Origin: Rhea pennata
Lineage: Eukaryota; Chordata; Aves; Rheiformes; Rheidae
NCBI RefSeq assembly: GCF_028389875.1
Contig: NC_084687.1
Coordinates: 7,538,157-7,602,156, forward strand
Length of the DNA: 64,000 nt
Direction: 5' to 3'
In this document: piece by piece, positions 38,096 through 64,000 of the stretch
Layout of the letters: each line of letters starts with the position of its first letter
Numbering within the stretch: position 1 is the stretch's first letter
The notes under the pieces: model-generated
Database searches by the model: none
What the model saw: the letters and a program-made list of their open reading frames with translations, nothing else
What the model was told of the DNA's origin: nothing
Program-made: the position numbers and the translations under genes

Positions 38096-38501
38096 GACAG
38101 CCGTGCAGAGCTTTTCCCCCTTTCTTTTGAGCAACCAAGTCTAATTAACAGGAATTTAACCTACGATAAACCAAGGCGAGACGGAAGAGGGAGAAGCCGG
38201 GTGTCGGTGGGTGGGCGAAGGCGGGAACCTCCCCGCAGAGCCGGAGGAGCCCGTTTTCCCCGTGGGGAGGGGATGGGGGTCCGGCGGCAGGGCCTGGCTG
38301 GGCGCGTGGGCACGCGTGGGCTGCCCGTGTCCGGAGGGCCCCCGTGGGGGCTGAGCCGCCTGGGGGCCGCGGGGAGGCTGCGTCCCCCGTGGGCCTGCGG
38401 CAGGGCCCGGGCGGGTGGCCGCTGCCCCTGGCGTGGGAGGGGAACCTGCCACGGGTGGGGCTGGGCCTGTCTCTGAGGAGAGCCCGTGGGGCGGGGGCGC
38501 G

Positions 38502-38800
38502 GAGGGGAACCCGCCGCGCGTGGGGCCGGGCGGGCGCTGAGGGGAACCCGCCGCGCGTGGGGCCGGGCGGGCGCTGAGGGGAACCTGCCGCGCGTGGGGC
38601 CGGGCGGGCGCTGAGGGGAACCCGCCGCCCGAGGGGCCGGGCGGGCGCTGAGGGGAACCGGCCGCCCGAGGGGCCGGGCGGGCGCTGAGGGGAACCTGCC
38701 GCGCGTGGGGCCGGGCGGGCGCTGAGGGGAACCCGCCGCCCGAGGGGCTGGGACGGGCGCTGAGGGGAACCGGCCGCGCGCGGCGGCCGTTGCGGCCGGC
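38502..38800. repeat. 37-bp VNTR
   Basis: Eight starts of the word GAGGGGAACC at 38502, 38539, 38576, 38613, 38650, 38687, 38724 and 38762. The 37-bp spacing is exact except for a one-base insertion in the last interval. Units differ by ACCCG/ACCTG/ACCGG and CGCGTG/CCGAGG variants. Confidence 0.92.
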
Positions 38801-38861
38801 AGGCGGCGCTGCGCCCCTTGGCGCCGCCGCGCGCTCGGGGCGGCCCGCGCCGCCCGCCGCG

Positions 38862-39670
38862 CTGAGGGGAGCGGAGCGGAGCGGAGCGGAGCTGAGGGGA
38901 GCGGAGCGGAGCGGAGCGGCCGAGCCGAGCCGAACCGCGCTGAGGGGAGCGGAGCGGAGCTGAGGGGAGCGGAGCGGCTGAGCCGAGCCGAGCCGAACCG
39001 CGCTGAGGGGAGCGGAGCGGAGGGGAGCGGCCGAGCCGAGCCGAGCCGCGCTGAGGGGAGCGGAGCGGAGGGGAGCGGCCGAGCCGAGCCGAGCCGCGCT
39101 GAGGGGAGCGGAGCGGAGCTGAGGGGAGCGGAGCGGCCGAGCCGAGCCGAACCGCGCTGAGGGGAGCGGAGCGGAGGGGAGCGGCCGAGCCGAGCCGAGC
39201 CGAGCCGAACCGCGCTGAGGGGAGCGGAGCGGAGCTGAGGGGAGCGGAGCGGCTGAGCCGAGCCGAGCCGCGCTGAGGGGAGCGGAGCGGAGCTGAGGGG
39301 AGCCGAGCCGAGCCGAGCCGAGGGGAGCGGAGCGGAGCCGAGGGGAGCCGCGCCGCGCTGAGGGGAGCGGAGCCGAGCCGAGCCGAGCCGAGGGGAACCG
39401 CGCCGCGCCGAGCCGAGGGGAGCGGAGCCGAGCCGAGGGGAGCGGAGCCGAGCCGAGCCGAGCCGAGCCGAGGGGAACCGCGCCGCGCCGAGCCGAGGGG
39501 AGCGGAGCCGAGCCGAGGGGAGCGGAGCCGAGCCGAGGGGAACCGCGCCGCGCTGAGGGGAGCGGAGCGGAGCCGAGCCGAGGGGAGCGGAGCCGAGCCG
39601 AGCCGAGGGGAGCCGAGCCGAGCCGAGGGGAGCCGCGCCGCGCTGAGGGGAGCGGAGCGGAGCGGAGCGC
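38862..39670. repeat. 800-bp pentanucleotide array (GAGCG/GAGCC/GAGGG)
   Basis: Continuous 5-bp period. GAGCG, GAGCC, GAGGG, GAGCT and GAACC pentamers are arranged in larger blocks that often begin CGCTGAGGGGAGCGGAGCGG. All three minus-strand frames remain open through it, up to about 950 codons, because 5-bp units without stop triplets cycle through every frame. It lies directly upstream of the candidate TAFA3 first exon. Confidence 0.95.
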
Positions 39671-39789
39671 GCCGCCGCCGCAGCCCGGCGATGCCGGCCG
39701 GCCGCAGCGGCCCGCGCGCCTGGCGCTGACGGGGCGGCGGCAGCGGCCATGGGCAGCGGCGCCCCGGCCCGCGCGCGGGGCGGCGGCAG
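39671..39789 (+). other. TAFA3: Candidate TAFA3 first exon with in-frame ATG
   Basis: GC-rich stretch after the pentamer array, ending GGCGGCAG at a good donor (GTACGTG, 39790). It contains GCCATGG at 39747-39752, a strong Kozak context. If spliced to the acceptor before 48952, the reading frame is MGSGAPARARGGGR followed directly by the TAFA3 methionine. The 5' limit is unknown, and expression is not shown by sequence alone. Confidence 0.4.
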
Positions 39790-42700
39790 GTACGTGCGGC
39801 GCGGCCCGGCGCGGCGCGGAAGTTGCGCGGGGCGGCGGGAGCCGGGACCCTTGGCGCGGGGCGGGGTGCGGGCGCGGCGCGGAGCCGCCCGGGCCGGGGC
39901 TGGGCGCGGGGCCGCGCTCGGGCTCCCCAAGGCCGAAACTCGTCGCGGGGGAGGCAGCGCCGGCGCGGGGCCGTGAGCGCGGAGCGGGGCGCGGGCGGGG
40001 CGCTCTGCCCCGGCGGGGCGGCCGCGCCGCGCCGGGCCGGGCCGGGCCGCTCTGCGGGCCCCGCGCTGCCGCGGCTCTGCCTCGGCCGTGGCTGCGGGCG
40101 GTGAGCGCTGCGCGGCGGCCGGGGCCGGGGCCGGGCGCGGCTTGCGCCGGCGCCCCCGCTCCGCCGGCGTGGGGCTGCTGCCCTGCCGGCGGTCCGCGCG
40201 CGGAGGGCGGGGGCGGATCGCCCCTCCGGGCGCCTCCCAGCCGCCCCCGGAGCCTCTGCCGGGGCGGGCGGCAGCAGAACGGCTCGGCGGTCCCGGGCCC
40301 AGACGCCGCAGCCCACGCAGGTCTGAGCATCTCGGCTGCCTGCCGCAGAGGATCCGGCGCTCAGGTGATTTCCCAGGCTCGGGTGGGAAGGGTGATGCCC
40401 TCCCTGCCAAGCCGGCCGCACTGCTCTTGCCCTCCCTTTGGCTGCGGGAGGCGGCGGCAGCAGAGCCGAAGCCTGTGCCGTGCTGTCCCCGGGGACTGTG
40501 GAGGTGTCTCGTTGCTTGTCTTCACGATTGCCCGAGGCTTGCGAGGAGGTGTCAGCTTCTCTGGAGACTCTGCAGCCTTTCAGTGCTGCTGCAGCTGCCT
40601 GCTGTGCAGCCCCCGGAGCTTTGCTTTGGGGCGGGGGAGAGGCAGCTTCCCTCCCAGGAGCGTCGTCTGGGAGCACAGAGCAGGGAGGACGGTGGACTGG
40701 GGGTCCAGCCCTCCCTCTCCTGCGAGGAAGGTTTGACTCGGCCACTGCTGTCACGAGGTTTGCCAGGTAACCGTGTGGCACGGCGGGCGATGCAGTGTCC
40801 ACTGCCCTGTAAAGTTCACGGGCATATCCTTGCACTTTGTCCTGTTCGGAAAATGGGCTGATCAGTTCCCTGAAGTTTGCAGTTGTCTTGCCTTCCCATG
40901 TACCAGGGCAGGCTGCGATGGTCTGACTCTTCAGGGGAGTATTAAATAAAATCACTGCCTCCAGTGGGCACCACGGCATCTTCTGCAACACTCACAGAAA
41001 TATTTCTGTTCTTTCTCAGTTTTTGTGTAAGTTTGCTTTCCTCCTCTGTGGCTGGGCCGCCTCGTAGCGTGGACCCCTGGGAATGTGCTTTGTCGAGCCA
41101 GTGAGTGCTGCTCTTTTTACACCAAGCAAAAATACTGAAATTCTGAGACGTGCTGAAATAGCAGAAGTATTAAAATAGCTTTCAGAGAGCCAGCAAAACT
41201 ACTGGGGCGCAGGTGTATAAAGGTTGGTAGTGTTGGAGCTGGACTGGAGAGTGCTGGTGTTATTTTGCATTGAAAACCTGTGAATATGCCAGCCTTCCCA
41301 CACTGCTTTCTATGTTTTTTGGGGTGAAATTTTGTTAAGTATAATTATCCGGCTCATACAGACCTTTGCAAATAGTGCTGTAGACTTCCAAAACTCTGAG
41401 CATGATTTGGCGTGACAGAAAGTCCCTCATTAACACTGTGGGGCGTCAGGCTGCACTCCAAATGGAGTTACAGATGGAGCGGTCCTGGCTGGAGGTTCAC
41501 AGTTTTATGTGTGGCTTTAACAAAGAGGGAGAAAAAGCCGCTAGATGCCAGATCCTATGATTTGGGGGAAATGACAGTTACGCTTTAGTGCTGAGATCAG
41601 CCTTGTGTCTGTTCATGATTAACCACTGCCAGCTCTGCTAGCACTTTGTCACATGTAGCTCTGTGCTGTGTTTAACAAGCATGTTAAAAAATTCAGATTG
41701 CAAACAAGTGTGTTAAAAAATTCAGATCGCTGTATGAAGGGTTGAGGTGTGAGAGCAGTGTGATGCTCAGGAGCGCTGGGGCTCTGCGCTGACATGGAGA
41801 AGAGATGTCCATGTGCTTCCTTGCTTTTTCTGCCGAGGGCAGGTTGGCTCCTGCTGTCCATCTTAGTCTGCTCTGGTGGTGAAAACACTTTGTGTTGGAT
41901 GTTCCTTGCACGGGGAGCCTGATCCCATGTGGCATGGACACCGTCAGAGGAATACTCATCTCTGCCACCCTGATTACAAACGGGGATTTGCCTTCAGAGA
42001 GATTCAGGGGCTTTGCAGTTACTTCCTGTCCTGGCTCAGAACAGAAAGACAGAATAGCAACTAACAAAAAACCTTAATGAAAGATTCTACAAAATTCCAA
42101 ACAGAAAGTAACAGAATGCAAAGTAACAATATTTTCAGTGAAAACTAAGTGCTTTGACATGCCAGAACACCACGCTTCATTTCAAAATGACATTCCAGAC
42201 TGAAAAGTTTCAAGTCAGACCAAACATTTTTAGTTTGAGTCTCATGATGATGAGTGTTGAAAGCTGTCAAAATACCAATTTCTGTGCAGCTGTGTTTTCT
42301 AGCAGGAATTTGCATGAGTGAGAGCACTGATTACCTGTACAAGGGTGGGTCTGAGGAGGAGCATCAGCTCTCGAGGGCCAGTGCCACAGGGCTGAAGTCT
42401 GCTGCCTGCTGAAGTGGATCATGGCTTTTTATACCTCGTGCTTTAAACGCCCACGTAAGCTCTCTGGAAGTTATGTAGTTGCCTGCTCTGCTTCTGCAGT
42501 ACAGCACAATTGCTTCCCTTTTAAGTATGATGTGGACGGTGCAGGCTGCATTATTGATACTTCTCTGATTTATTTATGCTTTCTTAGCCATAGCAAACAG
42601 CTCAGCCCTTCTGAGCTAAATATAGTGAGGATTGGAAGTGTGTCCTGTGTGGTGCAGAGCAGGTGAGAGGTGCACTTGCTTTCTGGCCCAGCCAAGAGAG

Positions 42701-45700
42701 ATTTGGGCCAAGAAAACATTTAGAAGCAGGTCTCATGCCAGCAGGCAGAGCCTCCCCGTGCTGGCTCTGCTAGTCTGGTCCCTGCTGCAGTGCCTTCCTG
42801 GAGCTCAGCCTGCAAGGGGGACGTGCAGCGGAGATGCGCTGCGGGGACGGGTGCCGCCTGCGCGTGGGGCCGAGCTGCGGGAGCAGGAGAGGAGATCCGT
42901 CGCAGTGGGTGTGTGTGTGTGCAGGAGGCATCTCGCCCTCCTTTTTGGCCCGTGCTGGAGCCTCCGTTCCCGGCTCACTGGTGCCGAGTGCTGATGAATG
43001 TGCTGCCCAGGGGCCTCTGTGGATTTACGTGAAGGACTGAGCTGTTCTGAGAGGGCAGCCTACTTTTTCGTTGAGGAAATAGTACACATTTTAAGCTAGT
43101 ATCAGTATCTGTGTGATAGGCTGTGACATCTCTGAAGGGACTATTACAGTGCAGACTGTTGTGTGAAAATCCACTCTTTGAGGAAACTTCTTACAGAGCA
43201 GATTCTGCTGACAGTCCCACCAGCGCTCTGGAGATTCATTCTGGAGATTGCCTAAATACATCTTTACACAGGGGAGTAAGCACAGTCTTGTTGCATCAGC
43301 TCATGCCCATTTCAAGCAGAGATTGTTTTCTTGCAAATTAAACCAGTTTAATTCATTCTGGCGCTGCAGTGGCTCAGGGCAGGCTCTCGGCACTGGGCTT
43401 TGCTGTGCTGTTGGCATGTGTTAGCGGAGCTGTGTGTGGGCACAGAGCCAGGGGCAGCAGCAGAGCTCCATGCATGCAGCGTGGGAGCAGAGGTGCTGTG
43501 ATCGAGGGGGGCGGGTGTCTGCAGAGACCCTGCTGGAGTTCGTCTCCCTGAGAGTGTGGAGCAACAGGGACTGCCTTGGGGCCCCCGCTAGCGAGGCGAT
43601 GAGCAGGAGCGCAGGACGGTGGCTGCGGTCGGAGGGTGCTGCAAGGGCTCGGCAGCTTTCCTGCTGCCCCTCCTGCATTCCCGTTCTGCATCCCACCAGG
43701 CTGCCCCGCTTGCTGCTTTCAGTCTGCTGCTTGCTTATTAGCAGCTGTGTATCTAGGGGTGACACATGGGTGCACCGTGGCCTGATGTGGTGTTGCTCGT
43801 TAGCATGCGGCACCTCTCCATGTGAGCACGGATGGTGAGCCACGAGCTGTGAATAATGAGCGCTGGGATAACGGGAAGCGGGGACAGTGGGGACCGGGCC
43901 CCCAAAGGCGAGGCATGCTTCTCGCTGCGGGGCACCCGCCTGCCTCTGTCCCTGCAGCCACGGCGCAGCGAGCAGCCAGGCACAGTGCAGGCAGGGACTC
44001 TGGGTGGCAGTCAGGTGGAGCAGAAATGCCAGCCCCATCCCCTGCCCCTGCCGGAATGGTTCAAAACACCCCTTTCCTGAATTGTTGTCTGTAGATTCCT
44101 CGTTGCTCAGGTTGGAAAGCTGCCACCAGGCAGCCTGGAGGAGTCGTTACGAGCTGCGACAGATGCGGGCAGGGTGATCCCATTTGGCGCAGTTGCCGGG
44201 ATCTCGTTCTTCAGAGGCAGGTGAGAGACGATGTGGGTTGAGTGCAGTGCTGTAGCCAGAGTGGCGGTGCTGGAGGAGGACTGCTCCACTTTCTGTCCGT
44301 GCTCCAGATCTGTACCCTCGTGTTTTGCGGAGCTGTCCCACCTGTGAGCTCCTGCGCTGCCTCATCACCTCGCTCCTGCGCCAAGCCTGAGCCTTCTGCC
44401 CAAGTGAGAGTGCAGTCTAGACACAGGGACGCCAGCTAATGGAAAAGCTGATGCTAACTGTGCCATGTGCCGTGCTGTGCAGATGAGGCCCTGCTCCCCG
44501 AGGCTGGGCTGGTCCTCCTGTCTGGGAGCTGTGGCTCCCGCAGGGGAGGGCTCAGAGGCAGGCTGGGTGGCAGTGGTCCCTCCTGGCCGTCAGGGCTGTG
44601 GAGGGTTTGGTGTGAGCTGCCTGGAGTGGTGTGTCCGAGGCACGGGCAGGTGCCCCGCACCCTGTGCCTGCACCCACACTGTCCCTCCACCAGCGTCTCA
44701 TTGCATGGCGTGAATTATTCACGGCAGAGCAAGGGGAGCATGTGTGTGATGACCAGATGCCCTCGGTTTTGCCCTTTCCTGTGGCAGTCTTGTCCTCATC
44801 CATAAATATTTGCTCAGGGAATGTGTAGAGCACTGTAAGGAAGTAATTGCAGAGGGATAAGGCAGCATCTGCAGGGAACGATTCGAGGTTTGTGCAGCAT
44901 TCACAGCTTGGCATTACCAAGGACGAGCATTTAGTTGTATTTGAATCATTTATTCTGTGGAGGATGTTTGATCTGAGCTGCTGTGTGCCAAAGGGAGAGT
45001 TGCAGCCAGGCCACAGAGAAGAGGAGCTGTGCTGGGACTCTCAGAAGCAGCAGGAGTGGGAGGCTTCCTGGTACCTGGGCTTCAGGGCAGGAAAGGGCTT
45101 ATTTTGGTTTGCCTCTCCTGTGGGAGCCTTGCTACCAGTTGTTTACACTGTGGCATCTCCTGAAATCCCCAGCACTGGCTCCTCTTTGGCGGGATCTGTA
45201 GGTGCAGAGGTGGCAGCAGGCCCCGTGCCCGGCAGCTTGCCTGCAGAATGCAGATGGAGCAGACGGTGAGGCGGTGGGCTCAGGGCTCGCTGTCGCCCAG
45301 TAGGACCATTGTAGAGGCAGCAGTGAGACCTGGATGCCGATGCATTCATGCCCTCCCTGAGCAGTGCTTTGCAGTGCTCCTGACACACAGTGTGAATCAG
45401 GAATATTTTTTTGCCTATGAATTCTTTTATTGCGTAAAAGATGTGTTTTTGTCATTTTTCTGGGTGAATGTCAACATTTTTGGTGACATTTTCTGATTTT
45501 TTTTCTTCCAGCTGGGAGAATCAAAATGGAAAATATCATTTTAAATAAGCATTTTGGAATGAAACATTTTTCATTTTGAAATGTCACTTTAAAACAGAAC
45601 AATTCATTTTGAAATGCTTCAAAACAAGAAATGCCCTTTTACCACCTCAAATCACTTTGTTTTGATTAAAAATGTCAGCATTTTCTGTTCTGGCACTTCA

Positions 45701-48700
45701 TTATATGAGTGTGTTTCAGAGTCCCTGATTCAAAACAGAACATAGTTTGGAAGGTTGTTGAAAATTAAAGATTGCATCTTTAAACAGCCCCAGCTTGTGT
45801 CCTGTTGCCTGGCCGATGCCTCATGCTGCTTCTCCCTGTGTTCATCTCTGGGATGCTCCAAGGTGCCTGCGGGACAAGGCAGCAAGAGCACCTGCTGCAG
45901 CAGAGTACCCGGGCACAGGGACTTGGGTGCTGTTGCCCTGAGGAAGGGGCGTCGGGTGCTAGGACCAGGCAGAGCTGCGGCCCCCCGTGCGGCATCAGCT
46001 GAGGCTGCACCGTGGCTTTGCCGTCCCCAGCGTAGTGGGGGGCCGTGGCCTATGGCTTGTGTTTATGGACGTTCATTAACAAGTTATGATCTGGCACTGA
46101 AGTTTTACAGGGGACACAGTTATTCGGCCTGTGAGATTCCCTGCAGGTGATAAACAGGACTGTGAAGTGGTCGTTTTACCTTGCAGATGCAGAGCGGAGA
46201 TTTTGCTGTCAAAGCTGTTATCTCTAGTGCTGCTTCTTGCAGAGCCCCAGAGCCATTTCCACCTGCAGTGCCACAGGTGGTAAATATTACAAGGAAAGTA
46301 TTTAAAGCAGCGGAAAGTAAACCACTGAGTCTTTTGGGGTTTAAATCTTTCCTTGAGGACTTCAGATGAGGTAAAACTCGGCTCCTTCCCAGCACCTCCT
46401 GTGTTTGAGGGCACGGCGTGGCGTGGGAGGGGAGATGCCCCCTCTGTGCCAGCGTGGGCAGTGTTTGCACACTTCAGCTTCTTGCGAGGAGATGTAGAGG
46501 TGGGTGAGCACGGATGGGAGGTTAAGGTACTATAGCCTGATCAGTATGTGTCCAGTCTTGGCACTGCACAGCCCGAGTCCCGGCCCTGGCTTTGCTGTGG
46601 GGCTTTGGGTCAAAATTTCAAAGGAATAAGTCCCTCCAACTGCAAGCTCCTCTGTCCTTAGTGCTGCTTCTGAGGCTGTTCCCCTCGTTTCCTTTTATCT
46701 CAGCTTCTGCATGCATGAGGAAGATGGGGATTTTTGCTCTGTAGGGTACTTGGATGTGCAGATAGGAGAGGAGCAGACAGGCTGTTTATTATGGGCTCTT
46801 GGCTGGCAGAGCAGAGAGTTCAGCCAAGAGCAAAACAAGTTTGGAGAGAGGTAGTATAGCGACTGCTGTGATTTTTTTTCTTGTGTGGACACGAAGTAAT
46901 CCAAATGCTCAATATTAACTTCCACTTAGTTGAAAGAAGAAGGTGTTTCTGTGGTCTGAGCACAGCCCTGGGATGTAGATGAGCAAAGTTCGAGTCCCTG
47001 CCAGACTCCCTGGCTGGAGCATATCCATTTCCAGCTGCTGGTCACAGAGAAGGTTTAGGAGGTGGCTCCTAAAAGGGAGTTAGCAGGTAACTCGGCGCAC
47101 TGGTGAGGCCGGCGCTGCAGCTATCTGGGGCCCCACACCTTCTGCATGGTGGATGGGGAGGGAGCGTTTTTCCAGGAAGCAGATTTAAACCGTTCATCTC
47201 AGTACCACGACTGCTGCCTCTCCTTTGCTGGCGGGTACATCGTTCTTGGCATGTGGAGTGATAATGGCACTGTGATCCAGCCCCCATGCTGTTGTTAGCA
47301 TGAGTAGCATTCTGAATTAGTGCATTATTTTAAATACAATTTGGTTGCAACAATTCACTTCCCATTAATGACACTTGACAGCAATTTGTAAATTCAGAGT
47401 TTCAGCTGCTACTTGAGTCTGCCTGGAAGCCTCCAGCTGCCAGACAGGATAGGGAAGGTTGTAGTAATATAAATAGCAACCACTCTGCTTGGTCTAAGCA
47501 CAGTCTCCTCTCTCTCTGATGGCCTGGGCTCTTCTGCAGATGCTTGCTTGCCAGGACATGGCTCTGCTTCCAGAGCAGCTGGCCCTGGGGAGCGTCCTGG
47601 GAGAGCAGCACTGCTCCTGGCAGGCTCTATTTCCCACGGCTCTGTTTAATCAGGAAGATAAGCAGGTGAGAGCTGAATGCCACAGCTTGTTATTGGAGGA
47701 GCACGTGTATGCAAAGATAGTGGACACAATTGTGTGTCTGTGTGGTTTTACAGATTTTGCAAAGTGTTGAAAGGAAGAACAGCACTAGAAGAAGAACTGC
47801 TCTGGGACACCTGAATTCAGTTTCCTGCCCTGATGTGGGCTGTGAGTGTCGACCTGGATAAGTGGCTGGCCTGTTCCTCCGTTCCCCATGTGTAAACTGC
47901 ACTAGCAGCGCTACCCCCTTGGGGTAGCTGTGGTGCGGTCTGTGTGTCAGTGTGTGGTGTGCAGAGTGCTCAGCCTGTGAGAGCCAATTTTAGCTCACTT
48001 CAAGGGACCTTCTTAATGTGAGAAGCAATGAGAGCGCGTAACCCCGATCTGGGGAAGGTGGAAACGATTCGCTGTTAATATACTCCTGCTCTTCTTGGAT
48101 GCTTTTGGTCCATATTTAGTATTTCTGACCTACAATTGGTACCTAGTTTAATGGGCCAGCTTCTGTTCTCTCGGCAGTAAAAGTCAGGAGAAACTCTTCC
48201 AAAGCAGGTGGAGTCACACTGGTGCAAACAGGCAAGCACGGTTATGGATGCCATCACTGAGAGATTTTGGTGCATGCACGTGCCCGTGTGCTTGTGAGCA
48301 CATGTGTTAAGGCGTGTGTGTAGATACACGCTTTGCTGTCCCATCTGCTCCTGCGTGCCTCTGTATCTCCTTCCCCAGGTGTCCTGGTGGGTCAGCCGGG
48401 GTGCCGAGCCTGCTGGGTGGAAATGCTGCCCCTGGTGCAGGGGCCAGCTGGGGCTCGGGGCCATTCCCGGCCAGTTGCAGGGAGCTCAGCGCTTCTGGCC
48501 TCTCGGGTGCAGCCCTTCCAGCAGGTACTGTTATCCAAGCGTTATTTCTCTCCTCTTTCAGGTGCACTGATGTTTGCTGTTCTGTGTGAAGACCTAAACT
48601 GTTGGAGGCTGGCAGATGCACAGGTGTTAGCTGCAAAGCCCCAGTAAGAGGTAAGCATCTCTCTTGCTGCTGTTGTCGGTGTGATGTGATTTCTGACCTG

Positions 48701-48951
48701 CCTTACAGGCCATGCTGCTTAAGAAATCTGCTTGGCCGGTGAGCCCCAGGGCACACATGTGCCTGCTGCATGCGCACCTGCACCTGCCCTGGGGTGCAGT
48801 TGTGGCAAGGCCCGTGGTCCCCATTGTGGCATGCATTTGGGAGCTGAAATGCCGTGTTTGGCAGTGGCAGCGTACACCTGTGCTGCCCCTTGCAACTTGC
48901 TTCGTGGCCCCCTTTCCTCTATGCATCTATTTCTCTTTTTATTTTTGGTAG
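39790..48951 (+). other. TAFA3: Putative TAFA3 intron 1
   Basis: About 9.2 kb with no confident exon. It holds scattered AT-rich segments containing CATTTTGAAATG words (42178-42189 inverted, 45572-45583 and 45605-45616). Some open frames of 60-130 codons occur, none with a known family or matching splice sites. Confidence 0.45.
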
Positions 48952-63261
<14,310 letters not shown>

Positions 63262-63760
63262 ATTCGGTGGCGCTCTGCTGTGGACTTGGTGGGTGAGCAT
63301 TGCTGTTGCAACGGCCAGGATGTGGAGCGGTGCAACACAGCGCTGATCCTGCAGAGAGAGGAACGTTTCGTGCTCCACAGAGCCACGAGCAGCAGGACTT
63401 TCTTGGCAGTAGACAGATTACAGCTGTGCCAGAGAGCGCTGCAATTCCCGAACACTGCACCACATTGCCCTTGCTGCTGGGCATCTGGTGGTGCTCTGTG
63501 CCTGCTGCACCAGAAAGCTGAAGCTTGCAGAGGCCTGACAGCGTCCTGCCCTGCGTTCCTGGGAATGCTTCTCATTCCAGTTCAGACCATGCTAGGTATT
63601 GGTCCAGTGGCACCATGGACATTCAGCTTTCCTTAAGGCCACAGTCATGGGTCCTGAATGCAGTTACAAGACTCCTGTCATTCTATGGCCCCCTTCCCCC
63701 TCATGGACACTGTGGGCTCATTCTCCCATGCCAGTAAATAAAATTCTCAAATCATATAAG
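63262..63760 (+). other. TAFA3: TAFA3 3' UTR
   Basis: Runs from the stop to shortly after AATAAA at 63737-63742. The remaining 240 bp of the window (63761-64000), with a GA microsatellite at about 63777-63790, holds no recognised feature. Confidence 0.65.
63737..63742 (+). other. TAFA3: TAFA3 poly(A) signal AATAAA
   Basis: Canonical hexamer 476 bp after the TAG stop, the first AATAAA in this UTR. Confidence 0.65.
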
Positions 63761-64000
63761 AGCTGTTGACAGTTACAGAGAGAGAGAGAGTCAGCAGTCC
63801 CCCAAAATGGCTTCGTTCTTTCATTTAGGTAAAACAGTTACTGTGAGAATCACCTTTCCCCCATCTCCAAGATCCTGAACCAGTGTCAACATCTGGAAAT
63901 TGGAACTCAGTGTTCATATGAAGTCCTCCCTGCTGTTTGATTCATTGTTTTTAAGCCAGATGGGTTTCCAGGAAAAGTCTGCATGCTCTGGACCAGATCC

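Larger units (their letters stand above)
38160..40330 (+). promoter_or_regulatory. TAFA3: CpG island, candidate TAFA3 promoter
   Basis: The only strong CpG island between PPM1J exon 1 and the TAFA3 coding exons. It includes the 37-bp VNTR, the pentanucleotide array and a candidate first exon ending in CAG followed by GTACGTG at 39790. Assignment to TAFA3 is by position and by the clean in-frame join described below. Confidence 0.5.

Noticed and set aside
38145-40991. Minus-strand open frame of about 950 codons with two further long overlapping frames
   Set aside because: All three frames are open over the same pentamer array and VNTR; the translations are simple Ser/Ala/Pro/Arg repeats. It is a consequence of 5-bp units without stops, not a gene.
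42421-42666. 81-codon plus-strand frame in putative TAFA3 intron 1
   Set aside because: It lacks recognisable domains or a promoter, and short frames like this are common in the region.

Overview
The window is vertebrate nuclear DNA, most likely from a bird microchromosome; a crocodilian or other archosaur is the main alternative. Evidence: spliced genes with GT-AG introns, very GC-rich gene bodies separated by AT-rich stretches, many GC-rich mini- and pentanucleotide satellites, no recognisable mammalian SINE or L1 copies, and protein-coding exons that match vertebrate families nearly residue for residue. The CAPZA1 residues look closest to the chicken protein as I remember it, but are not identical to it. 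The gene order is the conserved CAPZA1-MOV10-RHOC-PPM1J-TAFA3 block of human 1p13.2.

Layout. 1-5700: last six coding exons and 3' UTR of CAPZA1 (+). 5700-8340: intergenic. 8440-15433: all 21 coding exons of MOV10 (+), predicted 977 aa, with an interferon-type response element just upstream and a repeat-filled 3' UTR to about 16540. 16690-18185: RHOC (-), four coding exons, tail to tail with MOV10 (about 150 bp between the predicted poly(A) ends). 18190-23300: GC-rich RHOC upstream region and intergenic DNA. 24272-31531: PPM1J (-), ten coding exons, predicted 497 aa. 31840-38160: AT-richer intergenic DNA holding a tandemly duplicated element. 38160-40330: GC island with a 37-bp VNTR and an ~800-bp pentanucleotide array, the probable TAFA3 promoter. 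48952-63261: four coding exons of TAFA3 (+), predicted 133 aa, with 3' UTR to about 63760.

The genes do not form a pathway. CAPZA1 and RHOC both act on actin, MOV10 is an antiviral/RNA-silencing helicase, PPM1J a PP2C phosphatase, TAFA3 a secreted neurokine. Their adjacency is ancestral synteny.

The most notable points: RHOC lacks an ATG at the canonical start (GTG instead) and has lost three codons between short direct repeats; MOV10 has an ISRE and a DECG instead of DEAG helicase box; a candidate TAFA3 first exon would add an in-frame 14-residue extension; and several GC-rich tandem arrays create very long but spurious reading frames. No virus, transposon ORF, CRISPR array or RNA gene was recognised. 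All splice sites were placed by eye from GT/AG signals and remembered human protein sequences; nothing was computed.
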